From Streptomyces typhae (GTDB lineage: Bacteria > Actinomycetota > Actinomycetes > Streptomycetales > Streptomycetaceae), in assembly GCF_009755605.1 (NCBI RefSeq), contig NZ_WPNZ01000008.1, positions 186,001 to 250,000 of the forward strand: DNA of 64,000 nucleotides, in the 5' to 3' direction. Shown here piece after piece: positions 25,155-34,941 of this stretch. The first letter of the stretch is position 1; every line of letters begins with the position of its first letter. The notes beneath the pieces are model-generated. The model ran no database searches and was not told the DNA's origin. It worked only from the letters and a program-made list of their open reading frames with translations. The position numbers and the translations under genes are program-made.

Positions 25155-26631
25155 GCCCGCGCGGGCGGCGGGCGCCCGGGGGTCCGGGGGTCGCGCCGCT
25201 CCTGGGTCCCGGTGGTCCCGGGCGGGCGGTGAGGGCGACGGCGAAGGCCGCCGCGGCGGCCGTGCTGCCGAGCGCGAACGCGGCGCCCGCGCCGTGCGTC
25301 TCGGCGAGGCGGCCCGCCACCGCGAGGGTGACGGCCTGCCCGCCGACGAAGGCACTCGCCGCGCACGTCATGCCCTCGGCGAGCCGCGCCCGCGGGACGG
25401 CGCGTTCGGTGAGGGCGAAGCCGGTGACGAGGTTCGGGGCGTAGACGGCTCCGAAGACGGTGACGACGGCCTACAGCACCGCCGTGCTGTGGGTCCACAC
25501 CAGCGGCAGGGAGAGCAGCGCGGCGGCGGCCGTCGCAACCGCCGGCGCGCGTGCAGCCCGAAGCGGTCCGGCAGCGCGGCCGTCGCGAGGCCCGTGACCG
25601 CGCTCATCACCCCCACCAGACCGGCCTGGCCGGGCGCCCCCCGTTTCTCGGTGAGCGCGGTGATGCCGGCCCCGCAGGCGCCGAGCAGCACACCGAGGAA
25701 GGCCAGGCCGGTCCGGACGACGTACACCTCGCGCGGCAGCCGGGCGCGCGCCGTGCGGGTGTGCCCGCGGTGTCCGCTGCTCCGTGCCGGGGTCCGGCGC
25801 CCCGTCCCGTGCGCGCCGTCGGGTGCAGCGCGAAGGCCGTGCCGCAGACCGCGACCAGGAGCACCGCGACGGCGAACGCGTACGCCGGGTGGCCCGCGAG
25901 GGCGGTGAGCCCCACCAGGGCGGGGCCGAGCACGAAGGACAGCTCGTCCGTCGTGGACTCCAGGGACAGCGCGGTGCCGACGAGCCCGGCGTCGGCGCCC
26001 CGGTCCCGGGCCAGGCGCACGACGCGGGCGCGGGCGAGCGGCCCGATGCCGGGGACGCCGGCGCCCGCGAGGACGCCGAGGAGCAGCAGCGCGGGAGTGG
26101 GCAGCTCCAGGAGCGCGCCGAGCGTGTACGCGGCGACGCAGACCGCGTTGGGGCCGCGCACGCGAGGACCACGGGCCGCTGGCCGCGCCGGTCCGCGAGC
26201 CGCCCGACGAAGGGGCCCGCGGTCACCTGCCCGAGCGCGAGCGCGCACGCGACGGCACCGCCGGTCGCCGGCGACCCGCTGGTCCTGCTCACCAGGAGCA
26301 CACTGCCGAACTGGATGACGGCGACGGGCAGGCGCCCGAGGAACGAGACCACGGGGAGGGCGACGCCGGTGAGCGCGACCGCGTGCCGGTACGCGGCGAG
26401 CACGCCGCGCGCGCCCCGCGCGTCCGGCCCACCCGGCGCCTCGACGCCTCCGGGGGCATCCGCACCGCCGCACCGCGCACCCGCCCCGCGCGTGCTCGCG
26501 TCGCGCGCCCCGTCGTCCCGGGGGTCGCCGTCGCGTACCTTCTCAGCCATCGTTGGACGCCAACGGCGGGCCCGCCGGGGCGCGCATGCGCCGAAGGCAC
26601 GAAAGACCGCCAGGAGGGTACGTACGTTCGC

Positions 26632-29481
26632 ATGACGCCACAGCGCCCCGAACCCGTGGTTCCGCCGCCGCCGACCGCCACCTACCGGCTGCAGCTCCAG
26701 CCGGACTTCCCGTTCGCGGCGGCCGCCCGCACGGTGCCGTATCTGGCCGCGCTCGGCGTCTCGCACCTGCATCTGTCGCCGATCCTCGAAGCGGTCCCGG
26801 GATCGACGCACGGGTACGACGTCGTGGACCACGGGAGCGTCCGCGCCGAGCTGGGCGGTGAGGAGGGGCTGCGGGCCCTTTCGGACACGGCGCGCGCCGC
26901 CGGGCTCGGCCTGGTCGTGGACATCGTGCCGAACCACATAGCGGCCTCGCCGCGCCACAACCGGGCGCTGTGGGAGGTGCTCCGCGAGGGACCGCACTCG
27001 CCGTACGCCCGCTGGTTCGACATCGACTGGGAGGCGGGCGGCGGCAAGGTGCTGCTCCCCGTCCTCGGCGGGCCGGTCGGCGGCGAGCTGGCGCACCTGC
27101 GCGTCGAGGACGGGGAGCTGCGCTACTTCGACCATGCGTTCCCGCTGCGCGAGGGCACCGGGGAGCTGCCGCTCGACCGCCTCCTGGACGCCCAGTGGTA
27201 CCGGCCCGCCTGGTGGCGCCTGGCCCGCACCGAGATCAACTACCGCCGCTTCTTCACCATCTCGGACCTGATCGCCGTACGGATCGAGGACCCCGAGGTG
27301 TTCGACGCGACGCACGCGACGGTGCTGCGGCTGCTGCGCGAGGGCGTCGTGGAGGGCCTGCGCGTCGACCACCCCGACGGTCTCGCCGACCCCGGGGCGT
27401 ATCTGCGCCGGCTGCACGAGGCGACCGGTGGGCGCTGGACGGTCGTGGAGAAGATCCTCGCCGACGGCGAGCGGCTGCCCGCCGCCTGGCAGGTGGCGGG
27501 CACCACGGGCTACGACGCGCTGCGGCACGTCGACGGCGTCCTCGCCGACGACTCCGGCAGCGGGGATCTCCTCGGCCAGTACCGCAGGTTCGCGGCGCCG
27601 CCCGCCGACCGGGGCGGCGACTGGGGGGCCACGCTGCGGCGCGCCGCGTACAAGGTGGTCACGCACGAACTCGCCGCCGAGATCGACCGGCTCACCCGCG
27701 AGGCGACAGCCCTGTGCGCGGCGGACCCGGCACTGCGCGACCACGCCCCGTGGGCGCTGCGGGCCGCGCTGCGGGAGCTGCTCGTACGCCTGGAGGTCTA
27801 CCGTCCGTACGCCGCCGGGGGCGCCGACCCCGGGACGGTCCTGACGGCCGAGGCGGCGGCGGACGCGAAGGCGGTGTTCGCGGTCCGTGAGGAGGGCGGG
27901 GCGGTGGACGCCGTGCGAGGGCTCGTGCTCGGGGGCGCGGGAAGCGCCGGTGGCGCGGGGTATGAGGGTGGCTTGGGCGGCGCGGACGGTGTGGGGGGCG
28001 TGGGCGGCACGGGGGGCGCAGGTGGCCTGAGTGGCACGGGTGTCCTGAGCGGTACGAGGGGCCTGAGCGGCGCGGGTGGGGTGTCCGGCGTGGGTGCCGT
28101 CGAAGCGGCTCGGAGCGCCTTCCGGGCGCGGTTCGCGCAGACGGCGGCGGCGCTGCGGGCCAAGTCCCTGGAGGACACGGCGTTCTACCGGCACGCGCCG
28201 CTCCTGTCGGCCGCCGAGGTGGGCGGCTCGCCGGACCGCCCCGCCGTGGACGTGGCGGAGTTCCACGCGTACTGCGCGCGCGTGCAGCGCGACTGGCCGT
28301 ACTCGGGCACCGTCATGACGACGCACGACACCAAGCGCAGCGCGGACGTGCGGGCGGGCGTGAGCGTCCTGTCGCAGGCGCCCGCGCGGTGGGCTGCGCT
28401 GCTCGCGGAGGTGACACGCCGGACCGAGGCGGGCGGCCGGCGCGCGCCCGACCCGCAGCTGGCGTGGGCGGCGTGGCAGACGGCCGTGGGGTTCGCCCCG
28501 GCCGCGCTGTCGGCGGGGGCGACGGGAGCCACCACGGCGGGGACCACCACGACGGGGGCCACCACGGCGGGTGCCGCTTCCGGGACCGATGCCGACGCCG
28601 AGGCCGGGGCCGCCTCCGGGACCGATGCCGACGCCGAGGCCGGGGCCGCCTCTGGCACGGGCGCCACCTCCGAGACCGGGGCCACCGCCGCAACCGGTCC
28701 CACCACCGAGACCGGTCCCACCACCGATGCCGACGCCGTCTCCGGAACCGGCGCCACCGGCTCCGGCTCCGGCTCCGGCTCCGCGGGACCGTACGCGCAG
28801 CGCCTGCGGGGCGCCCTCCTCAAGCACGTCCGCGAGGCGGGCCTGCACACCAACTGGACAGAGCCCGACGAGGCGTACGAGCAGGCGGTGGCGGCCTTCC
28901 TGGAGGCCGGGCCGTGCGGGCCGCCGCTGCACGCGGTGACGGACTTCGCGGCCGAACTGGCCCCGCACGTCCGGGCGAACGTGCTCGGCGGGGCGCTGCT
29001 GCACCTCACGATGCCCGGGGTGCCGGACCTCTACCAGGGCACGGAGCGCGAGTACCACGCCCTGGTCGACCCGGACAACCGGCACCGCGTCGGCTTCGAC
29101 CCGGCCCTCCTGGAGCGGCTCGACGGGCCGAGGGAGGGCTGGGGGCTCTCCGACGAGAAGCTCGCGGTGACGGCGGCGGCGCTGCGGCTGCGCGCGCGGC
29201 GGCCGGAACTCTTCGGTGGCGCGGGCACCTACGAGCCGCTGCCCGCGGTGGGCTCCAAGGCCGGGCACTGCCTGGCCCACCGGCGTTCGGGGGCCGTGGT
29301 CGTAGCCGTGACCCGGCTGTCCCTGCGGCTCGCCGACGCGGGCGGCTGGGGGGACACCGCGCTGCCGCTCGGCGGGGACGGCTGGCGCGATCTGCTCGTA
29401 CCGGGGCGGGAGTTCAGCGGCGACGCGCGCGTGGCGGAGCTGTTCGCGGAGCTGCCGGTGGTGCTCCTGGAACGCGTGTGA
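26632..29481 (+). CDS. treY: Malto-oligosyltrehalose synthase TreY
   Basis: A 949-residue GH13 enzyme that isomerises the reducing-end alpha-1,4 bond of maltodextrins to the alpha,alpha-1,1 bond of trehalose. N-terminal TATYRLQLQPDFPFAAAART and LGVSHLHLSPILEAVPGSTH are diagnostic. Catalytic residues are Asp in VEGLRVDHPDGLADP (about 245), Glu in WTVVEKILADGE (about 272) and Asp in VMTTHDTKRSADVRAG (about 564). It is much longer than the usual 720-830 residues because of two low-complexity insertions: Gly-rich at about 434-488 and Ala/Gly/Thr-rich at about 627-718, the latter from tandem 36-bp DNA repeats. ATG 26632 lies 14 nt from AGGAGG, a rather long gap. GlgX lies upstream, TreZ 2.3 kb downstream. 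Confidence 0.93.
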   Translation: MTPQRPEPVVPPPPTATYRLQLQPDFPFAAAARTVPYLAALGVSHLHLSPILEAVPGSTHGYDVVDHGSVRAELGGEEGLRALSDTARAAGLGLVVDIVPNHIAASPRHNRALWEVLREGPHSPYARWFDIDWEAGGGKVLLPVLGGPVGGELAHLRVEDGELRYFDHAFPLREGTGELPLDRLLDAQWYRPAWWRLARTEINYRRFFTISDLIAVRIEDPEVFDATHATVLRLLREGVVEGLRVDHPDGLADPGAYLRRLHEATGGRWTVVEKILADGERLPAAWQVAGTTGYDALRHVDGVLADDSGSGDLLGQYRRFAAPPADRGGDWGATLRRAAYKVVTHELAAEIDRLTREATALCAADPALRDHAPWALRAALRELLVRLEVYRPYAAGGADPGTVLTAEAAADAKAVFAVREEGGAVDAVRGLVLGGAGSAGGAGYEGGLGGADGVGGVGGTGGAGGLSGTGVLSGTRGLSGAGGVSGVGAVEAARSAFRARFAQTAAALRAKSLEDTAFYRHAPLLSAAEVGGSPDRPAVDVAEFHAYCARVQRDWPYSGTVMTTHDTKRSADVRAGVSVLSQAPARWAALLAEVTRRTEAGGRRAPDPQLAWAAWQTAVGFAPAALSAGATGATTAGTTTTGATTAGAASGTDADAEAGAASGTDADAEAGAASGTGATSETGATAATGPTTETGPTTDADAVSGTGATGSGSGSGSAGPYAQRLRGALLKHVREAGLHTNWTEPDEAYEQAVAAFLEAGPCGPPLHAVTDFAAELAPHVRANVLGGALLHLTMPGVPDLYQGTEREYHALVDPDNRHRVGFDPALLERLDGPREGWGLSDEKLAVTAAALRLRARRPELFGGAGTYEPLPAVGSKAGHCLAHRRSGAVVVAVTRLSLRLADAGGWGDTALPLGGDGWRDLLVPGREFSGDARVAELFAELPVVLLERV

Positions 29482-29522
29482 CGGCTCCCGCGCGTGTCCT
29501 GGGGAACTCGGGTCCCGAGTGC

Positions 29523-29553
29523 TTGACACGTGTACCGCCCCGTGGGGTACTGC
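29523..29553 (+). promoter_or_regulatory. Candidate promoter of the M14 peptidase gene
   Basis: A consensus -35 TTGACA (29523-29528) with a weak -10 TACTGC (29548-29553) after a 19-bp spacer. If real, transcription would begin near 29560, so the peptidase must start downstream, at GTG 29584, not at GTG 29530. Confidence 0.4.
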
Positions 29554-29583
29554 GGGTTGTGTCAGCGGGCCGACCAAGCGGGG

Positions 29584-30918
29584 GTGAGTCGACTGGCGCA
29601 GGGCCGCTATCCCACCGTTCCCGAACTCCATTCGGCCGCCCGGGAGCTGGCTGCCCGCCGCCCGGAGCTGAGCGTGCTGCGCCGCGTCGGCACGTCGCGC
29701 GGCGGACGGCCCCTGTACCTGCTGTCGGTGGGCGAGTCCCCGTACGCGGTGCTCGTGGTGGCGGGTGCGCACGCCAACGAACCCACCGGCGGTGCCACGC
29801 TGCTCGCGCTCGCCGAACGCGCCGTCACCGACCGGCGGTTGCGGGCCGACACCTCCTGGCACTTCCTGCTGTGCGCGGACCCGGACGGCGCGAGCCTGCA
29901 CCGGACACCGGCGCCGCGGTCCCTCCTCGACTACCACCGCCACTTCTTCCGGCCCGCGGGCCCCGAGCAGCCGGAGTGGTCGCCTTCCGTCCTGCCGCCG
30001 GACCGGCTGCCGCCGGAGACCCTTGCCCTCAAGGGCGTCATCGACGAGCTGCGGCCGTTCCTTCAGGTGACCCTGCACTGCACCGACCTCGGCGGCAGCT
30101 GGGTGCAGCTCACCCGGGACATCCCCGGCCTCGCCGGGCCCTTCGCCGAGTCCGCCGCGCGCCTCGGCATCCCGGTGGAGGCGGGCGCCTCGGACGCGGC
30201 GGGGTGGCCGGTGTCGGGGCCCGGCGTGCACGTCCTTCCGGGGCCCGGGTCCGCGGCGGCCTACCCGAGCCTGCCGGAGGACGCCCGGCACACGACGTGG
30301 CACCACGTGCACCGCTACGGCGGCACCACCGCCATCGTGGAGGTGCCGATGTGGGCGAGCGACACGGTGGGCGACGCCGTGGCGCACCCCGCGCCCAGGA
30401 CGGCGATGCGGTCCTTCGCGACGCGGCTGCTGCGTGACGCGCGCCTGGTGGAGGACGTGCTCCGGGACGCGGGGCCGCGCCTTCCGCGGGCGCAGGGGCC
30501 GTTGCAGCGGGCGGCCCTGTGGGCGCTGGCCCTGGTCCCCGGGCTCGCCGACGACTGGCGGCGGCTGCCGCCCGCGGGCACGTCGAGGGCGTACGTCGGG
30601 AGCGTCGACGCCTTCGGGCGGCGCCTGCCGCTGCGTGCGGCGGCGATGCTGCTGCGGGTTCTCGACGGCACCGGCGACGGCACGGGCGGTGGCGGTGGCG
30701 GCTTCCGCGGTCCCGGCGGCACGGCCGGTTCCGGAGGCGGGGATTCCGTGGACGGTCGGGCGGTGCGGCGCCTGGAGGGTCTGGTGCGGACCTGGAGCGA
30801 GGACTTCGCCGACCGGTTCGGTGCGCGCTGGGTGCCGCTGGAGCACCAGGTGGAACACCAGGCCCGTACGACTCTGGAGGCGGCGCTGCACGCCCGCGCG
30901 GCGCTCCGCAGGGGCTGA
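29584..30918 (+). CDS. M14 family zinc carboxypeptidase-like protein
   Basis: About 444 residues. The zinc site of the M14 fold is visible: H-x2-E in VAGAHANEPTGG (about residue 62), the third ligand in VTLHCTDLGGSW, and the catalytic Glu candidate in TTAIVEVPMW. No signal peptide is seen, so it is probably a cytoplasmic amidohydrolase/carboxypeptidase trimming peptides or peptidoglycan fragments. A Gly-rich insertion (about residues 364-385) interrupts the C-terminal helical region. Longer starts exist at GTG 29530, but a TTGACA box overlaps that stretch. It lies between treY and treZ with no obvious metabolic link. Confidence 0.82.
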   Translation: MSRLAQGRYPTVPELHSAARELAARRPELSVLRRVGTSRGGRPLYLLSVGESPYAVLVVAGAHANEPTGGATLLALAERAVTDRRLRADTSWHFLLCADPDGASLHRTPAPRSLLDYHRHFFRPAGPEQPEWSPSVLPPDRLPPETLALKGVIDELRPFLQVTLHCTDLGGSWVQLTRDIPGLAGPFAESAARLGIPVEAGASDAAGWPVSGPGVHVLPGPGSAAAYPSLPEDARHTTWHHVHRYGGTTAIVEVPMWASDTVGDAVAHPAPRTAMRSFATRLLRDARLVEDVLRDAGPRLPRAQGPLQRAALWALALVPGLADDWRRLPPAGTSRAYVGSVDAFGRRLPLRAAAMLLRVLDGTGDGTGGGGGGFRGPGGTAGSGGGDSVDGRAVRRLEGLVRTWSEDFADRFGARWVPLEHQVEHQARTTLEAALHARAALRRG

Positions 30919-30923
30919 GCCGG

Positions 30924-31036
30924 AAGCCGCGTGCCCCGCTCGGCGAGGCAGCCGTGCCTCGTTGTGCCAGGAAGCAGCGTGCCCCGCTCAGCGCAGAAGC
31001 CGCGTGCCCCGCTCAGCGCAGAAGCCGCGTGCCCGC

Positions 31037-31040
<4 letters not shown>
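30924..31040. repeat. 25-bp tandem repeat between M14 and FHA genes
   Basis: Copies of a 25-bp unit with core GCGTGCCCCGCTCAGCGCAG start at about 30924 (degenerate), 30972, 30997 and 31022 (shortened by one base in the run of C). The last copy runs into the stop of the FHA gene. It fills the whole gap between the two convergent genes. Confidence 0.8.
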
Positions 31041-31597
<557 letters not shown>

Positions 31598-31760
31598 GCC
31601 GCAATTGTCGGCCAGGTCCGGCCGGGTGTCCAGAAAGCCGCACGCCGCCGGGGACGGGGCAACCGGGCGACGGTTTCACTGCCGGACACGCGCGTGGGGT
31701 ACGGGTGCCTCGTGGAGCGATCCGCAGGACGGACGACGTGGGACGGACGAAGGGACAGCC

Positions 31761-33581
31761 GTGAGGTTCGAGGTGTGGGCGCCGCAAGCGGAGCGGGTGG
31801 ATCTGGTGCTCGGGGACGGCGCGCGGGCGATGGCTCGTGCCGAGGAGCGCCCGGGGTGGTGGTCGGCGACGGCGGAGGGCGCGGACGGCACGCGGTACGG
31901 CTTCTCGCTGGACGGCGGGCCGACGCTGCCCGACCCCCGTTCGGCCCGGCAGCCGGAGGGGCCGGACGGGCCCAGCGCGGTCGTCGACCACGGGCGGTTC
32001 GCGTGGCGGGAGCCGTGGGCGGGGCGCGCGCTGCGGGACGCCGTGCTGTACGAGCTGCACGTGGGGACGTACACCGAGGAGGGCACCCTGGACGCGGCGG
32101 CGGAGCGCCTCGGCCACCTCGCCGCCCTCGGTGTCAGCCATGTCGAGCTGATGCCGCTGTGCCCCTTCCCCGGGCGGCACGGCTGGGGGTACGAGGGCGT
32201 GTCGCTGTGGGCCGTGCACGAGCCGTACGGCGGGCCCGAGGCACTGAAACGATTCGTCGACGCGGCGCACGCGCACGGCCTCGGCGTCGTCCTCGACGTG
32301 GTGCACAACCACCTCGGCCCGTCCGGGAACCATCTGCCCGCGTTCGGCCCCTACTTCACGGAGACCCATCACACGCCGTGGGGGGCGGCCGTGAATTTGG
32401 ACGCGCCCGGTTCCGACGAGGTGCGGGCGTACCTGGTGGGCAGTGCGCTCGCCTGGCTGCGCGACTACCGGATCGACGGGTTGCGTCTGGACGCCGTGCA
32501 CGCCCTCCGGGACACCCGTGCGCTGCACTTCCTGGAGGAGCTCGCGGTGGCCGTGGACGGGCTCGCGGAGGAGCTGGGCAGGCCGCTCGCCCTGATCGCC
32601 GAGTCCGACCTCAACGACCCACGTCTGATCGCTCCGCGCGGGAACGGCGGACATGCCGGGAGCGCCGGAGGTGGCAGGAGCGGCGGGCACCGTGGGAGCG
32701 ACGGCGGGGGCGGGAGCGGCGGGCTCGGGCTGCACGCGCAGTGGAACGACGACTTCCACCACTGTCTGCACACCGCCCTCACCGGCGAGGCCCAGGGCTA
32801 CTACGCGGACTTCGCGGCGGCGCCGCTCGCCGCGCTCGCCAAGACGCTGACCCATGGCTTCTTCCACGACGGAACGTACTCCAGCTTCCGCGGGCGCGGC
32901 CACGGGCGGCCCGTCGACCGCACCCGCACGCCCGCGTACCGCCTGGTCGGCTACGCCCAGACGCACGACCAGATCGGCAACCGCGCCCAGGGCGACCGGC
33001 TCTCGGCGACGCTGTCCCCGGGACTCCTCGCGTGCGGGGCCGCGCTCACGCTCACCGCTCCGTTCACGCCGATGCTGTTCATGGGCGAGGAGTGGGCGGC
33101 CGGCACGCCCTGGCAGTTCTTCACCGACCACACGGACCGGGATCTCGCGGAGGCCGTACGCCGGGGCAGGAGACGGGAGTTCGCCGCGCACGGCTGGGCG
33201 GAGGACGACATTCCCGACCCGCAGGACCCGGCGACCCGGGCGCGCTCCTGCCTCGACTGGTCGGAGCCCGACCGCGCGCCCCACGCGCGCGTGCTCGCCT
33301 GGTACCGCGACCTGATCGCGCTGCGCCGCTCCCGCCCCGACCTGACCGACCCCGATCTGGCCGCGGTGCGGGTCGTCCACGACGAGGCCGCGCGCTGGTG
33401 CGTGGTGCGGCGCGGGGATCTGCGGATCGCCGTGAACCTGGGCGGGGCCGCGGCCTCGGTCCCGGCGGGGGCGCCGCACGCGCGCGTGCTCGCGGCGTGG
33501 GAGCCGGTCGAGGCACCGGGGGCGGACGGGGCGCTGCGGCTGCCCGCGGAGTCGTGCGCGGTGCTGTTGGCCGCGGGGTGA
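31761..33581 (+). CDS. treZ: Malto-oligosyltrehalose trehalohydrolase TreZ
   Basis: A 606-residue GH13 enzyme that releases trehalose from the maltooligosyl-trehalose made by TreY. After an N-terminal CBM48-like domain (RFEVWAPQAERVDLVLGDGA) comes the barrel: LYELHVGTYTEEGTLDAAAE, the nucleophile in IDGLRLDAVHALRD (about residue 243), the acid/base in LIAESDLNDPRL (about 280) and YAQTHDQIGNRAQGDR (about 400). A Gly-rich insertion at about 292-324 directly follows the acid/base strand and is not normal for the family. GTG 31761 follows AAGGGA. Together with glgX and treY it completes the glycogen-to-trehalose route, although the genes are not in one operon. Confidence 0.93.
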   Translation: MRFEVWAPQAERVDLVLGDGARAMARAEERPGWWSATAEGADGTRYGFSLDGGPTLPDPRSARQPEGPDGPSAVVDHGRFAWREPWAGRALRDAVLYELHVGTYTEEGTLDAAAERLGHLAALGVSHVELMPLCPFPGRHGWGYEGVSLWAVHEPYGGPEALKRFVDAAHAHGLGVVLDVVHNHLGPSGNHLPAFGPYFTETHHTPWGAAVNLDAPGSDEVRAYLVGSALAWLRDYRIDGLRLDAVHALRDTRALHFLEELAVAVDGLAEELGRPLALIAESDLNDPRLIAPRGNGGHAGSAGGGRSGGHRGSDGGGGSGGLGLHAQWNDDFHHCLHTALTGEAQGYYADFAAAPLAALAKTLTHGFFHDGTYSSFRGRGHGRPVDRTRTPAYRLVGYAQTHDQIGNRAQGDRLSATLSPGLLACGAALTLTAPFTPMLFMGEEWAAGTPWQFFTDHTDRDLAEAVRRGRRREFAAHGWAEDDIPDPQDPATRARSCLDWSEPDRAPHARVLAWYRDLIALRRSRPDLTDPDLAAVRVVHDEAARWCVVRRGDLRIAVNLGGAAASVPAGAPHARVLAAWEPVEAPGADGALRLPAESCAVLLAAG

Positions 33582-33605
33582 GGGGCAGGGCCGCCCGTGT
33601 CGGGG

Positions 33606-33665
33606 GGCCGGGCCTCGACTTCGACGGCCGAGCCTCGACTTCGATGGCCGGGCCTTGACTTCAAC
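33606..33665. repeat. Three 20-bp tandem repeats upstream of the aldo/keto reductase
   Basis: Units at 33606-33625, 33626-33645 and 33646-33665 share GGCCGGGCCTCGACTTCGAC with 2-4 changes. They lie between treZ and the reductase promoter region. Confidence 0.75.
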
Positions 33666-33719
33666 CGTGGTTCACCTTCTGGCGTGCCGGGCGGCGGACC
33701 TTATGAGGAGGACGGTGTG

Positions 33720-34721
33720 ATGGAGCAGCGGTACCTGGGGCGGACCGGGCTGCGGGTGAGTGAGCTGTGTTTCGGCGCCATGATGTTCGGCGGCGGCGAG
33801 AGCGGCGCGGACGAGGCGACGGCGCACCGCATGCTGGACGCGTTCACGGCGGCGGGCGGCACGTTCGTCGACACGGCCGACGCGTACGGCGGGGGCGTGT
33901 CCGAGGAGGTGCTCGGCCGCTGGCTCAAGGGCCGCCGCCGCGACGACCTGGTGATCGCGACCAAGGTGTTCCTGCCGACGGGCGAGGGCCCCAACGCGCG
34001 CGGCCTGAGCCGCAAGCACATCCTGTCGGCGGTGGACGCGAGCCTGCGCCGCCTAGGCACGGACTACGTCGACCTGTACCAGACCCACGTGTGGGACGCC
34101 CGTACGCCGCTCGCGGAGACGCTGGGCACGCTCGACGGCCTGGTGCGCGCCGGGAAGGTCCGCTACCTGGGCACGAGCAACGTCAGCCCCGCCCAGCTCC
34201 AGAAGGCCCTCGACCTGTCCGCGGCCCGCGCCTTCGAGCCGTACGTGTCCCTCCAGCCGCGCTACAACCTGCTCGCCCGCGAGGTCGAGTGGGAGCTGCT
34301 TCCGCTCAGCGCGGCGGAAGGGGTGGGTGTCATTCCGTACAGCCCGCTCCAGGCGGGCTGGCTGTCGGGGAAGTTCCGGCGGGGCATGGCGGCGCCGCCC
34401 GCCGGGGCGCGGGGCGGCGGCGACTGGGGGACGCGGGCCACCGAGGAGACCTGGCGGGTCGTGGACGCGGTGGCCGCCGTCGCCGAGGAGACCGGACGCA
34501 CGCCCGCGCAGGTGGCGCTGCGCTGGCTGCTCCAGCGGCCGGGAGTGACCGCGCCCATCGTGGGCGCGCGCTCCGTGGAGCAGCTCACCGACAATCTGGG
34601 CGCGGTGGGCTGGGAGCTGACGGCGGAGCAGGAGCAGCGCCTGACGGAGGCGAGCGCGCGACCTGTGCCCTATCCGTACGACCTGCTCGCGCACTTCACG
34701 GACGAGCGCCCGCACGGCTGA
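33720..34721 (+). CDS. Aldo/keto reductase
   Basis: A 333-residue NADPH-dependent barrel enzyme. Family marks are RYLGRTGLRVSELCFGAMMF at the N-terminus, the catalytic Asp-Tyr in FVDTADAYGGG (about residues 50-55), the Lys in ATKVFL, the His in DLYQTHVWD, and the C-terminal NADP-binding PIVGARSVEQLTDNLGAV. It resembles the YajO/PdxI-like actinobacterial group of broad aldehyde/ketone reductases. ATG 33720 follows GAGGAGG 8 nt upstream. The last codons (RPHG) and stop lie inside the first unit of a tandem-repeat block, so the C-terminus may vary between strains. Confidence 0.92.
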   Translation: MEQRYLGRTGLRVSELCFGAMMFGGGESGADEATAHRMLDAFTAAGGTFVDTADAYGGGVSEEVLGRWLKGRRRDDLVIATKVFLPTGEGPNARGLSRKHILSAVDASLRRLGTDYVDLYQTHVWDARTPLAETLGTLDGLVRAGKVRYLGTSNVSPAQLQKALDLSAARAFEPYVSLQPRYNLLAREVEWELLPLSAAEGVGVIPYSPLQAGWLSGKFRRGMAAPPAGARGGGDWGTRATEETWRVVDAVAAVAEETGRTPAQVALRWLLQRPGVTAPIVGARSVEQLTDNLGAVGWELTAEQEQRLTEASARPVPYPYDLLAHFTDERPHG

Positions 34722-34886
34722 CGCACCACCCGACACCCGTGCCCGCACGGCTGACGCACCACCCGACACCCGTGCCCGCACGGCCGACGCACCACCCGAC
34801 ACCCGTGCCGCACGGCTGACACACCACCCGACACCCGTGCCGCACGGCCGACGCGCCGCACGGCCGACGCGCCGCACGGCCGACGC
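34708..34886. repeat. Minisatellite: four 33-bp units then three 16-bp units
   Basis: 33-bp units at 34708-34740, 34741-34773 and 34774-34806 and a 32-bp copy at 34807-34838 share GACGCACCACCCGACACCCG. They are followed by three 16-bp units (34839-34886) of GCCGCACGGCCGACGC, derived from the first half of the larger unit. The block begins inside the aldo/keto reductase gene and separates it from the convergent M24 peptidase gene. No spacer-repeat architecture of a CRISPR is present. Confidence 0.9.
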
Positions 34887-34941
34887 GCCGCCCGGGTGCC
34901 CCTGTCTGGGCACCCGGGCACGGGCCGCCGGAGTACCCGGC

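Noticed and set aside
25400..26200. Explaining the MFS breaks as sequencing errors
   Set aside because: Three independent single-base losses plus a nonsense codon in one gene, with intact neighbours on both sides, are unlikely as errors.
29530..29583. GTG 29530 as start of the M14 peptidase
   Set aside because: A TTGACA box directly precedes it and the promoter would overlap the coding sequence; kept only as an alternative.
25471..30891. A 5.4-kb open frame antisense to treY and the M14 peptidase gene
   Set aside because: It is Arg/Gly/Pro/Ala-rich without any domain, and its codon pattern is the mirror of the real genes. Long antisense frames are expected at this GC. Only its last part, from 26550, coincides with the MFS pseudogene.
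34708..34886. Possible CRISPR array
   Set aside because: Repeats are directly adjacent with no unique spacers, and no cas genes are present.
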